Shown piece by piece: positions 9,627-17,203 of a stretch of DNA of 64,000 bases. The notes under the pieces are model-generated. The model worked only from the letters and a program-made list of their open reading frames with translations, had not been told where the DNA came from and ran no database searches. Position numbers and translations under genes: made by a program. This stretch comes from JAZGER01 sp036480335 (GTDB lineage: Bacteria; Pseudomonadota; Gammaproteobacteria; DSM-19610), in contig JAZGGH010000005.1 in the NCBI GenBank assembly GCA_036480335.1, positions 1 through 64,000 of the forward strand, written 5' to 3'. Each line of letters starts with the position of its first letter. The stretch's first letter is position 1.

Positions 9627-10223
9627 ATGACAACCTTATCCACTTCAGCAGATGTATCCAACACAGAACCAAAGTTACTTCCTGGTGATCTGGCCATCTG
9701 GTTTTTCATCTTCATGGAGCTATTAGTTTTTGCCATCGCATTTTTAGCCTACGCTATTATGCGCGGGCAGCATGTTGAGCTATTTAATCAATATCAACTC
9801 ACCTTAAATAAAGAATCTGGTGCTGCCAATACCCTCCTGTTGATCACATCGAGTTATTTTGTGATTCGAGCTGTACATGCAATAAGAAACGATAAGGTAA
9901 AGCTCTGTATTCGTGAGCTATATATCGCACTCACTTTGGGCACAGGGTTTCTGATCTTAAAATCGCTTGAGTTTTATGACAAATTTGCAGAAGGTATAAC
10001 CCTCAGTACCAATACTTTTTATATGTTCTATTTATCACTGACGATGTTTCATTTCTTTCACGTTATACTGGGCATGATTATACTCAGTGCTGTTGTTATT
10101 AAGGCGAAACAGGGAAAATACAGTGCGAAGAATCATATCGGTGTCGAAACAGGCGCATCCTACTGGCATATGGTTGATTTAGTCTGGATTATTTTATTTC
10201 CACTGATGTATATCATCCGATGA
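9627..10223 (+). CDS. norE: NorE: cytochrome oxidase subunit III-like protein of NO reductase, copy 1
   Basis: NorE is a five-helix membrane protein of the CoxIII family found in cNOR clusters. It is needed for full NO reductase activity, but its biochemical role is unresolved. The 198-aa sequence has the family opening PGDLAIWFFIFMELLVF, the block ANTLLLITSSYFVIRAVHAIRN and the closing motif SYWHMVDLVWIILFPLMYIIR. ATG 9627 is chosen over the longer TTG frame because the FNR-type box occupies 9579-9592. No Shine-Dalgarno is visible before 9627, consistent with a leaderless message. It overlaps norF by 4 bases (ATGA). Confidence 0.92.
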   Translation: MTTLSTSADVSNTEPKLLPGDLAIWFFIFMELLVFAIAFLAYAIMRGQHVELFNQYQLTLNKESGAANTLLLITSSYFVIRAVHAIRNDKVKLCIRELYIALTLGTGFLILKSLEFYDKFAEGITLSTNTFYMFYLSLTMFHFFHVILGMIILSAVVIKAKQGKYSAKNHIGVETGASYWHMVDLVWIILFPLMYIIR

Positions 10224-10492
10224 ATCCCATACTAAACAAAATCAACAACATTCATACCATCTGGTTACTCATGATAGCTTTAACATTGTTTACCTATGTC
10301 TTTGGTAAACTTGGCTACAACGGCTTATTTGTTACGCTCATATTATTATTAACCGCCGTTATTAAAGGGACTCTAATAATTCGTGATTTTATGGAACTAC
10401 GTGATGTTTCATTTCTTTGGCGCGCCATAATGTTTGGCTGGATATGGACAGTGGCCCTTGCACTTGCCATCACTTTTATGATCAGTCTCTAG
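10220..10492 (+). CDS. norF: NorF: small COX4-like membrane protein, copy 1
   Basis: The 90-aa protein has about three membrane helices and is of the prokaryotic cytochrome oxidase subunit IV type. Its key block is IKGTLIIRDFMELR, typical of NorF/COX4-like proteins. It is translationally coupled to norE (ATGA overlap at 10220-10223). The known family role is accessory, in maturation or stability of cNOR together with NorE. The repeat element at 10528 separates it from norQ. Confidence 0.88.
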   Translation: MNPILNKINNIHTIWLLMIALTLFTYVFGKLGYNGLFVTLILLLTAVIKGTLIIRDFMELRDVSFLWRAIMFGWIWTVALALAITFMISL

Positions 10493-10527
10493 AGTAGAAA
10501 TAATGCATACTGTAGAAACATAAAGTG

Positions 10528-10657
10528 CCTCTATTAATCAGGATTTTCGTCTGAGTTCAAGGCGGATGATTTTGAGAACCGCAGTGTATAAGGCATACAT
10601 GAGGATCGCAAAAATTCATCCAACGCCGAAATCGGGCGAAAAGACGATTAATAGAGG
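10528..10657. repeat. Intergenic inverted-repeat element A (about 130 bp)
   Basis: Terminal inverted repeats CCTCTATTAATC (10528-10539) and GATTAATAGAGG (10646-10657) match perfectly over 12 bp, and pairing continues inwards (TTTTCG with CGAAAA, and GGCGGATGATTTT with a diverged partner). The core GCAGTGTA...TACATGAG (10581-10603) is also found in element C1 at 35749-35771. No ORF is inside. It is a MITE- or REP-like element, and the rest of the 265-bp gap between norF and norQ shows nothing else recognisable. Confidence 0.8.
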
Positions 10658-10757
10658 TGCCCTACAATAAATCAACGTTAATGCTATGGATATGATGGCA
10701 ACAAAGTTTGCTGTAATGAATGGATATACAAAAAACTAGAATTAAGGCAATACACTC

Positions 10758-11552
10758 ATGAGCAAAACTCAAAACAATACCCCCTACTACCAGCCTCAAA
10801 ATAATGAAGTCGACTTATTTGAACATGCTTACAACAACCAGCTACCTTTATTGATTAAAGGCCCTACAGGCTGTGGTAAAACACGCTTTATTCAGCATAT
10901 GGCAACCAAACTCGATAGACCGCTGTATACGGTCGCATGTCACGATGACTTAACAGCCGCTGATTTGGTTGGCAGACACTTAATTGGCGATGGAGAGACC
11001 TATTGGCAAGATGGTCCACTGAGCAAAGCTGTACGTGAGGGTGCCATTTGTTACCTTGATGAAATTGTTGAAGCCCGCAAAGATACCACTGTGGTACTTC
11101 ACCCTCTCTCGGATGACCGCCGCATTCTCCCTATAGAGCGAACAGATGAATTACTTGTAGCACCGCCAGAATTTATGCTGGTTGTGTCTTACAACCCTGG
11201 CTACCAAAATCTGCTAAAAGGCATGAAACCTTCTACACGCCAACGTTTCGTTTCAATGCGCTTTAACTATCCTGATATCGCTACTGAAACCACCATCATC
11301 CAGAAGGAAACGAATATTAATGAGGCAACCGCAACTCAATTGATTGAACTTGCGCATGCATTGCGTGCATTAAAAGACCATGATTTAGAAGAATCTGCTT
11401 CAACTCGTCTTTTAGTTTATGCCGCAACTTTAATCAACTCTGGCTTACCTGTAATTGATTCCTGCCGAGCCGCAATTATCGAGCCATTAAGCGATGATGA
11501 AGAGACAGTCGAAGCGTTAATGGAAGTGGTTCGTGCCAAAATAGAGGAATAA
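10758..11552 (+). CDS. norQ: NorQ: MoxR-type AAA+ ATPase for NO reductase activation
   Basis: NorQ is a cytoplasmic AAA+ ATPase that works with NorD to insert the non-haem iron into NorB. The 264-aa protein has Walker A GPTGCGKT (35-42), Walker B ICYLDEIVEA (about 97-106), the sensor-1 region VVSYNPGYQ and the MoxR feature STRLL near 216. The length matches NorQ/CbbQ/NirQ. It opens the second nor gene set (norQ-X2-norE2-norF2-zinc ribbon-norD). No FNR-type box was found directly in front of it. Confidence 0.95.
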   Translation: MSKTQNNTPYYQPQNNEVDLFEHAYNNQLPLLIKGPTGCGKTRFIQHMATKLDRPLYTVACHDDLTAADLVGRHLIGDGETYWQDGPLSKAVREGAICYLDEIVEARKDTTVVLHPLSDDRRILPIERTDELLVAPPEFMLVVSYNPGYQNLLKGMKPSTRQRFVSMRFNYPDIATETTIIQKETNINEATATQLIELAHALRALKDHDLEESASTRLLVYAATLINSGLPVIDSCRAAIIEPLSDDEETVEALMEVVRAKIEE

Positions 11553-11564
11553 GCAGGAATAAAT

Positions 11565-11972
11565 ATGAACGAAGAAGGGTTTAATAAAAGGTATAAAAAA
11601 GACCACACCGGTTCTTTTGCAGAAGCATTTTTTATTGCTAACTTACTCTTTGTAGGTGTTTTTTATCTACTCTTATGGGGCTTGTATTTTATGAAAAAAA
11701 GGCATGCCACTCAGGTAAGTAAAAACCATTTAAAACAAACATTAATCGCCAGCAGTTTTACCACATTGATCGTCATTTCACTGAATTTTTTTATACTCAT
11801 GACAACAGGTTATGCCTCTGCCACTGCACTTATCACTGCTGAGATTTATCTAATGTTAGTCGTGCCGCTTTTTATGGTGTTAGGTATTTTTGGATTCACC
11901 AAAGCCATCAATGAAAAAGATTTTAGATTTCCTGTTATAGGCAGATTTCTCGGTATTGATACTCAAAAATAA
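11565..11972 (+). CDS. Small nor-associated membrane protein (Tic20/DUF4870-like), copy 2
   Basis: The 135-aa protein has three membrane helices (about 22-42, 58-80, 88-110) and the C-terminal block EKDFRFPVIGRFLG, the kind of ending seen in Tic20/DUF4870-type proteins. The segment KNHLKQTLIASSF lines up with YHAKLGIKINLIA of the protein at 9200-9559. Both sit immediately before a norE-norF pair. It lies 12 bases after norQ and 5 before norE2, with AGCAGG as ribosome-binding site. I infer a membrane accessory of NO reductase biogenesis. The biochemical role is unknown. Confidence 0.72.
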   Translation: MNEEGFNKRYKKDHTGSFAEAFFIANLLFVGVFYLLLWGLYFMKKRHATQVSKNHLKQTLIASSFTTLIVISLNFFILMTTGYASATALITAEIYLMLVVPLFMVLGIFGFTKAINEKDFRFPVIGRFLGIDTQK

Positions 11973-11977
11973 TCATC

Positions 11978-12577
11978 ATGATTATCACTCAAACCACATC
12001 TTCAGACCTAAGCTTTCGTAAAAACAAAAGCATCCCAGGAAGTCTGGCAATCTGGTTTGCTATTTTGGCGGAAATGAGTGAGTTTGCGATTATGTTTGTC
12101 GTCTTCTTTATCGCAAAAGTACACAACCCCGAGCTTTTCGATCAAGGTCCAGGCCGACTTAATACGTTAGCAGGCACAGCCAATACATTGATTATGCTAA
12201 CCAGTAGCTTCTTTGTGGTGCGATCTGTCATTGCCATTCGCAACAATCAACTTAAACAAAGTACTCGCTGGCTTTGGGGAGCTGTTATTTGTGGCGTATG
12301 TTACTTAATAATCAAGTATTTTGAATATCATTGGAATACAGCACAGGGGCTGGAAACTGAGACTAATATTTTTTACGGCGTGTATTACTATGTTACTTTT
12401 AATCATTTTTTGCATGTCGGTTGGGGCAGTGCTGGGCTGGTTTGGGTTATTTACCGCATTAACACAAATATTTACACCCAAAATAGCCACGAAGGTCTAA
12501 TTAATATGGCGGTGTACTGGCATATGATTGATTTGGCATGGATTACTATTTTTCCATTACTTTATGTTATACGTTAA
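11978..12577 (+). CDS. norE: NorE paralogue (CoxIII-like), copy 2
   Basis: The 199-aa five-helix protein is paralogous to the one at 9627-10223. They share PG(D/S)LAIWF near the start, ANTL..LTSS.FV.R.V.AIRN in the middle and YWHM.DL.WI..FPL.Y.IR at the end. Two norE genes in one cNOR locus are unusual. This copy sits in the norQ...norD operon, while copy 1 has its own FNR-type box. Both keep the full domain, so neither looks like a decaying pseudogene. The two may serve different partners or conditions (inference). Confidence 0.9.
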   Translation: MIITQTTSSDLSFRKNKSIPGSLAIWFAILAEMSEFAIMFVVFFIAKVHNPELFDQGPGRLNTLAGTANTLIMLTSSFFVVRSVIAIRNNQLKQSTRWLWGAVICGVCYLIIKYFEYHWNTAQGLETETNIFYGVYYYVTFNHFLHVGWGSAGLVWVIYRINTNIYTQNSHEGLINMAVYWHMIDLAWITIFPLLYVIR

Positions 12578-12866
12578 TAACACAGAAACTAAACGCATTG
12601 ATGTGCTTTGGCTAGTGCTCATTGCACTCACACTATTCAGTGCTTTTATGGCCGAACGTGCCACCCCCAGCTTTATGACTGTCGCAATTATGGCGACTGT
12701 GCTCGCCATCAAAGGCCGAATTATTGTAGATCACTTTATGGAGCTGAAACATGCTCATATTGTGTTGCGAACCTTAATGCGGCTATATTTTTACGTCATT
12801 CCCATGTTCATTATCATTGTTTATTTATTTCCTGAGGTCATTGCAAAATGGACAACATTATCATAG
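12564..12866 (+). CDS. norF: NorF paralogue (COX4-like), copy 2
   Basis: The 100-aa small membrane protein has the NorF block AIKGRIIVDHFMEL, paralogous to IKGTLIIRDFMEL in the protein at 10220-10492. ATG 12564 is preferred over an upstream in-frame ATG at 12528 because the latter would overlap norE2 by 50 bases. The chosen start still overlaps norE2 by 14 bases. Three hydrophobic helices are visible. The same coupling to norE is seen in copy 1. Confidence 0.82.
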   Translation: MLYVNNTETKRIDVLWLVLIALTLFSAFMAERATPSFMTVAIMATVLAIKGRIIVDHFMELKHAHIVLRTLMRLYFYVIPMFIIIVYLFPEVIAKWTTLS

Positions 12867-12899
12867 ATAAAAAAACCTATAAACTGGAGGGGTAGTTTA

Positions 12900-12923
12900 A
12901 TGTTTATTGCCACCCAGAATTGA
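12900..12923 (+). CDS. Seven-residue leader peptide (MFIATQN) coupled to the zinc-ribbon gene
   Basis: A strong Shine-Dalgarno GGAGGGG (from 12886) lies 9 bases before ATG 12900. The frame runs seven codons and stops at TGA 12921-12923, whose last base is the A of ATG 12923 (TGATG overlap). The zinc-ribbon gene has no other good ribosome-binding site, so it is probably translated by re-initiation after this peptide. Confidence 0.5.
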   Translation: MFIATQN

Positions 12924-13117
12924 TGAGAGAACTTACCTGTAAACATTGTAGTGGTATAGTTAATGTTGGTGATAAGGAATGCCCCAATTGCGGTATTCCA
13001 CTTCCACATAACCTGGCTAAAGCGGCTGAATCACCCCGTACGCGATTTCTGATATGGTTTATTATTGTCGTCGTTTTTTGCTTCGCCATGATGTTTTGGC
13101 TTCCTGGTTTTGGTTAA
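12923..13117 (+). CDS. Zinc-ribbon single-helix membrane protein, 64 aa
   Basis: Four cysteines in two CxxC pairs (CKHC and CPNC, about residues 6-9 and 20-23) form a zinc-ribbon knuckle. A linker and one C-terminal membrane helix (about 43-60) follow. Such small proteins are often annotated as zinc-ribbon domain proteins without known function. The gene lies between norF2 and norD with short gaps, so it is probably cotranscribed. A role in metal handling or assembly for NorB is a guess from context. It is too small for many gene callers, but the Cys pairs and helix make it convincing. Confidence 0.7.
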   Translation: MRELTCKHCSGIVNVGDKECPNCGIPLPHNLAKAAESPRTRFLIWFIIVVVFCFAMMFWLPGFG

Positions 13118-13135
13118 TACAAGAAGGCGACAATA

Positions 13136-14980
13136 ATGTTAGAAGAACTTGTAGGCTCCACATGGCATCGTTTTATCACCAGACGAGCAGACAAAAGCTA
13201 TCCTGACGCTATTGTGTATTTAGATGATATTCGACACACTGCCGGGATTTTCTTCCGGGCACTTGGGGGCGAAGGTGGTTTGCGCATTGAAAATTCCGCT
13301 GAAACCAACAACTATGCACGACGTTCTCTACTTGAACGTATCGCAGGTATTGGGGGGAAAACACAATATGCATGGCGAGATGAAGAAGCCTTAAAGCTAC
13401 CTGAAAGTATTTCATTATTTTCTAGCCAGCAACTTAATCGTAACTTGTATCTTTGGTTAATTGCCTTATCTGCGGTTGAATTGGAAGAAGATGAAAGTAC
13501 AAACTGGATTAGCCGAAACCAGGCGCGCACCGTAAGAACACTGGAAATATGGCCAGGTTTGGTAAATCGTTACCAACAACTCCTCGAAGCTCACCTACTG
13601 CAACGTCCTAAGATAAGCGATCTTGCTAAAGATGAAGCCTTGCAGGAAAAGGCAATTCAAATAGCATTAAACAACCCCACAACACAAGTAACGCTCAGTT
13701 ATGCCCGGCGCCCACCTAAGCCCGTACCCTTATGGTTACACCCTGCCCCTCCTCAACATGAGATTGAGAATAATAAGCCACCACAAGATCCAGACATAGA
13801 AGACGGCGCACAAAACAAAACGAATCAGAAAAAACAACAAACCCGAAAAAAAGGTAACCGCGAAGATATGCCTGAAGGAAATAATGGCCTAATGAGTTTT
13901 CGCCTTGAAAGCCTTTGGAGTTGGGCAGAATATAGCAAAGTTGACCGCACTAGCACTGAAGATGATGACGATGATGCCATGCAAACTGCGCAAGACATGG
14001 ACAGCATCAGCGTTGCTCAAGATAGCAAGACTACCTCTAGTAAAATCAAACTCGACCTTGATCTTCCCTCAAGTAATTATGATGGCATTGTACTTGGCGA
14101 AGGTATCCCTGTTGATGAGTGGGACTATAAACAACAAAAGTTGCAAAAGCATTATTGCCGTTTACAAGTCATGGCATCACGCGATGCTACTCCGACTGAA
14201 TTACCACTGATGCTACAAAACCAGGCACGTAAAATTCGCCGACAATTTGAAATATTACAACCGCAACGCCATTGGGTTAATCGTCAAAGTGATGGCACTG
14301 AGATTGATTTAGAAAACTATATCAATTTCCTGGCTGATCGCAAATACGGTCATGTAAATAGCGATATGCCGGTGTATCGAGAACTGCGGAATAAAAGCCG
14401 TGATTTATCCTGCCTGCTGCTAGCCGATCTTTCACTGTCAACTGATGCACATATCAATGACAACTCTCGAGTCATTGACGTGATTCGTGATTCTCTCTTT
14501 TTATTCTCAGAAGCACTAACTGTTACAGGAGACCGTTTTGCTTTACATGGTTTTTCATCCCGCAACCGTAATCATATTCGCTTTTACAACATTAAAAGCT
14601 TTGATGAAAACTACGATAATACTGTACGTGGATATATTAAAGCGATAAGACCTGGATATTACACCCGCATGGGCACAGCCATTCGACATGCCACAAGCCT
14701 GTTAGAAAAAGAAGCCAGCGCACAAAAACTCTTGCTTATTCTTACTGATGGCAAACCCAATGATCTGGATAAGTACGAAGGGAGATATGGAATAGAAGAT
14801 ACACGAATGGCTGTGTTAGAAGCAGAAAAACAAGGTTTAAAGCCTTTTTGTATCACCATTGATGAAGAAGCAGAAAGTTATCTGCCCTACTTATTCGGCA
14901 GCAAATCATTTGTAGTCATTCGACATGCAGAAGAGCTGCCTAAAAAACTACCTCTGCTTTACCTGAGACTCACGAACTGA
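13136..14980 (+). CDS. norD: NorD: von Willebrand factor A domain activator of NO reductase
   Basis: The 614-aa cytoplasmic protein acts with NorQ in activating NO reductase. The N-terminal half carries conserved NorD blocks such as FFRALGGEGGLRIE and RRSLLERIAGIGGKTQYAW. A low-complexity charged stretch follows (about 205-300). The C-terminal VWA domain (about 420-612) has the MIDAS motif DLSLSTD (about 429-435), with later elements in TRMGTAIRHA and LLILTDGKPNDLDKYEG. The length matches other NorD proteins. It ends the plus-strand nor gene set and converges on nirJ. The 65-bp gap (14981-15045) has only a weak GAGCC/GGCTC stem, so no confident terminator is called. Confidence 0.93.
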   Translation: MLEELVGSTWHRFITRRADKSYPDAIVYLDDIRHTAGIFFRALGGEGGLRIENSAETNNYARRSLLERIAGIGGKTQYAWRDEEALKLPESISLFSSQQLNRNLYLWLIALSAVELEEDESTNWISRNQARTVRTLEIWPGLVNRYQQLLEAHLLQRPKISDLAKDEALQEKAIQIALNNPTTQVTLSYARRPPKPVPLWLHPAPPQHEIENNKPPQDPDIEDGAQNKTNQKKQQTRKKGNREDMPEGNNGLMSFRLESLWSWAEYSKVDRTSTEDDDDDAMQTAQDMDSISVAQDSKTTSSKIKLDLDLPSSNYDGIVLGEGIPVDEWDYKQQKLQKHYCRLQVMASRDATPTELPLMLQNQARKIRRQFEILQPQRHWVNRQSDGTEIDLENYINFLADRKYGHVNSDMPVYRELRNKSRDLSCLLLADLSLSTDAHINDNSRVIDVIRDSLFLFSEALTVTGDRFALHGFSSRNRNHIRFYNIKSFDENYDNTVRGYIKAIRPGYYTRMGTAIRHATSLLEKEASAQKLLLILTDGKPNDLDKYEGRYGIEDTRMAVLEAEKQGLKPFCITIDEEAESYLPYLFGSKSFVVIRHAEELPKKLPLLYLRLTN

Positions 14981-15045
14981 CGGGGCATTCAGTTATCAGT
15001 TAGACATTATCAACTGGGTGAGCCGAGGCTCGGAATACTAGTCGA

Positions 15046-16257
15046 CTAACTTGCTCGTTTGATGACACGAACTTCCAGATCTGTGGCTTCAGGTTTATCC
15101 ATGGCGTAGTCTTCCCTACTTATCCCCAGCTCTTCATCATGCAGGTAGCAGGCTGGATCTTCCCACCAGGGATCACCAGTCATCTGAAAAGCGCGTACCC
15201 TTGTGTTGCCACCACAAATTGACTGGTATTGGCAGACGCCACAGCGACCTTTTAAGGGACGAGGACTTTGTTTCAGCCCGGCCATTAATGGATCGCTGGT
15301 ATCCTGCCATATATCCGAAAAAGGCCGTTCTTTTACATTCCCCAGGTTGTAATTCCACCAGAAGGTATCTGGGTGAACATTGCCCAGGTTGTCTATATTG
15401 GCGATATTGACACCGGAAGAATTGCCACCCCAGGCTTCCAGCATTGTCTGCATTTTATCGGCTTGTTCGGGCATGTGTTTTCGCACCCAGTGCAACAGGA
15501 AAACACCATCTGCATCATTATTGCCCGTTACATATTCTCGCTCCCTGCCTACCTGCAGATCCTTCCAGCATTGATCAAATAGCAGTGTCATAAGTTTACG
15601 CGTGGTATTGTGCACGACATCAGTACGACGATTCCTGTTGCCGCGACCACCATAATTCAGGTGTGAAACATACAGTTTGTCTACATTTTCTTCATCCATC
15701 AACTGTAGAATTTTTGGCAATTCATCCGCTGTATCCTGGGTCGGAGTAAAACGCATGCCGACTTTAAGACCTCGATCATGGCAGAGTCTGATTGCGCGCA
15801 TGGATGCATCAAAAGCACCCTGTTTCTGGCGAAACTTATCATGCGTTTCACGCATACCATCAATACTGATACCCACATAGTCATAGCCAACAGCAGCAAT
15901 TTTTTCAATATTCTCTTCATCAATCAGGGTGCCATTGGTTGATAGACCAACAAAAAACCCCATCTGTTTGGCACGCTTTGAAATTTCGTATATATCGGGT
16001 CGCAATAACGGCTCGCCACCAGATAGAATTAACACTGGCACATGAAATGTCGAAAGATCATCCATCACTGTAAAAACCTGGGATGTATCAAGTTCACCTG
16101 GAAAATCAATATCCGCTGACACCGAATAGCAGTGTTTACAGGTCAGGTTACAGCGGCGTACCAAATTCCAGATAACGACTGGTCCAGCCGGTTTACCACT
16201 GCGGATTTTTGCATCCGGTGTGGTTAAAGCCTTCATGTATTGAGATATACGAAACAT
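15046..16257 (-). CDS. nirJ: NirJ: radical SAM enzyme of heme d1 biosynthesis
   Basis: NirJ replaces the propionate side chains of 12,18-didecarboxysiroheme with carbonyl groups on the way to heme d1. The 403-aa protein has the radical-SAM cluster CNLTCKHC (C36, C40, C43), GGEPLLR for SAM binding, and a SPASM-like C-terminal cysteine set (CGVCQYQSICGG...CYL) for a second Fe-S cluster. The HLNYGGRGNRN motif is typical of NirJ. It is the last gene of the minus-strand nir run, 3 bases after nirH. Confidence 0.95.
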   Translation of the reverse strand: MFRISQYMKALTTPDAKIRSGKPAGPVVIWNLVRRCNLTCKHCYSVSADIDFPGELDTSQVFTVMDDLSTFHVPVLILSGGEPLLRPDIYEISKRAKQMGFFVGLSTNGTLIDEENIEKIAAVGYDYVGISIDGMRETHDKFRQKQGAFDASMRAIRLCHDRGLKVGMRFTPTQDTADELPKILQLMDEENVDKLYVSHLNYGGRGNRNRRTDVVHNTTRKLMTLLFDQCWKDLQVGREREYVTGNNDADGVFLLHWVRKHMPEQADKMQTMLEAWGGNSSGVNIANIDNLGNVHPDTFWWNYNLGNVKERPFSDIWQDTSDPLMAGLKQSPRPLKGRCGVCQYQSICGGNTRVRAFQMTGDPWWEDPACYLHDEELGISREDYAMDKPEATDLEVRVIKRAS

Positions 16258-16260
16258 AAA

Positions 16261-16755
16261 TTAATCTCCTGACAACCGGAGCCCGGTTTTTTTAAGAATA
16301 CGTGTACTGAAGAGGATATCGTAACTGCGCACCTTATCTTCCAACATATTGGCAATACCTGCCACTTTGTCAATAACCTCCTGACGACTACTGCCATGCA
16401 CCATGGCAAACATATTGTACGGCCAGTCTGGCAAATGGCGTGGGCGTTGGTAACAATGGCTGACGATATCCAGTTCCCCGACTTTTTTCCCGATGGCCTT
16501 TATCTCATCATCAGCAATATCCCAGACAGACATGCCATTGGCGGTATAACCCAGTCGATAATGGTTCGGCACTACGCCGATACGACGAATCCGGCCATCA
16601 TCCAGCATCACCTGCATGCGTTGCATCACGATCTCTGATGTTATATCCAGTTCCTTTGCGATCCAGTGATACGGCTGGGTATCCAGTGGCAAACCATTCT
16701 GAGTTGCCAGAACAATACGCCGATCCAGTTCATCTTTATGACTTCTGTCGATCAT
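16261..16755 (-). CDS. nirH: NirH: siroheme decarboxylase subunit (Lrp/AsnC-like)
   Basis: The 164-aa protein has an Lrp/AsnC-like helix-turn-helix and RAM fold, but belongs to the NirDLGH family, which decarboxylates siroheme to 12,18-didecarboxysiroheme. The blocks RRIGVVPNHYRLGYTANGM, HCYQRPRHLPDWPYNMFAMVHG and SYDILFSTRILKK are the NirH/NirL-type signature. Order within the operon (nirDL-nirG-nirH-nirJ) follows the Pseudomonas layout and supports the name. Despite the HTN fold it is an enzyme, not a regulator. Confidence 0.88.
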   Translation of the reverse strand: MIDRSHKDELDRRIVLATQNGLPLDTQPYHWIAKELDITSEIVMQRMQVMLDDGRIRRIGVVPNHYRLGYTANGMSVWDIADDEIKAIGKKVGELDIVSHCYQRPRHLPDWPYNMFAMVHGSSRQEVIDKVAGIANMLEDKVRSYDILFSTRILKKTGLRLSGD

Positions 16756-16759
16756 GCGT

Positions 16760-17203
16760 TCATACCTGCAGGTTCAAGCCGACATAAAACTCTTCCAGTT
16801 TCGGAAAATCAAACACATCCAGACTGGTCTTTTCACGAATGGTCGTCAGGGTTTCCTGTAATTCAGTGTCTGTCTCGGTTGCCAGTACAAACCACATATT
16901 CATGGCATGATCACGCTGGTAATTGTGTGCCACTTGCGGAAGTGCATTGACCTGCTCAACCACTTCATCAAAGCGCTCAGCAGGCACACACATGGCACAG
17001 AGACTTAATGCACCACCCATTTTTTCTGCATTATAGAGTGGTCCAAAGCGTGTTAGCACTCCATCGTCAAGCATACATCGCAACCTTGTGATCAGTTCAT
17101 TTTCCGAGGTTTCAAGTTCTGTAGCCACCTCTTTGAAAGGTCGTTCAACAAGAGGAAAATCACCTTGCATCGTATTGATAATGCGACGATCCAGACTATC
17201 CAT
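16760..17203 (-). CDS. nirG: NirG: siroheme decarboxylase subunit
   Basis: The 147-aa protein of the NirD/G type has LTRFGPLYNAEKMGG, NYQRDHAMNMWFVLATE and an ending KLEEFYVGLNLQV, which match NirG. It pairs with a NirH/L-type partner to form an active siroheme decarboxylase. Its ATG overlaps the stop of nirDL (TGATG), so the two are translationally coupled. nirH begins 4 bases downstream. Confidence 0.88.
   Translation of the reverse strand: MDSLDRRIINTMQGDFPLVERPFKEVATELETSENELITRLRCMLDDGVLTRFGPLYNAEKMGGALSLCAMCVPAERFDEVVEQVNALPQVAHNYQRDHAMNMWFVLATETDTELQETLTTIREKTSLDVFDFPKLEEFYVGLNLQV

Noticed and set aside
14981..15045. Terminator between the convergent norD and nirJ genes
   Set aside because: The only stem (GAGCC/GGCTC, 2-base loop) is too short and no T-run follows on either strand.
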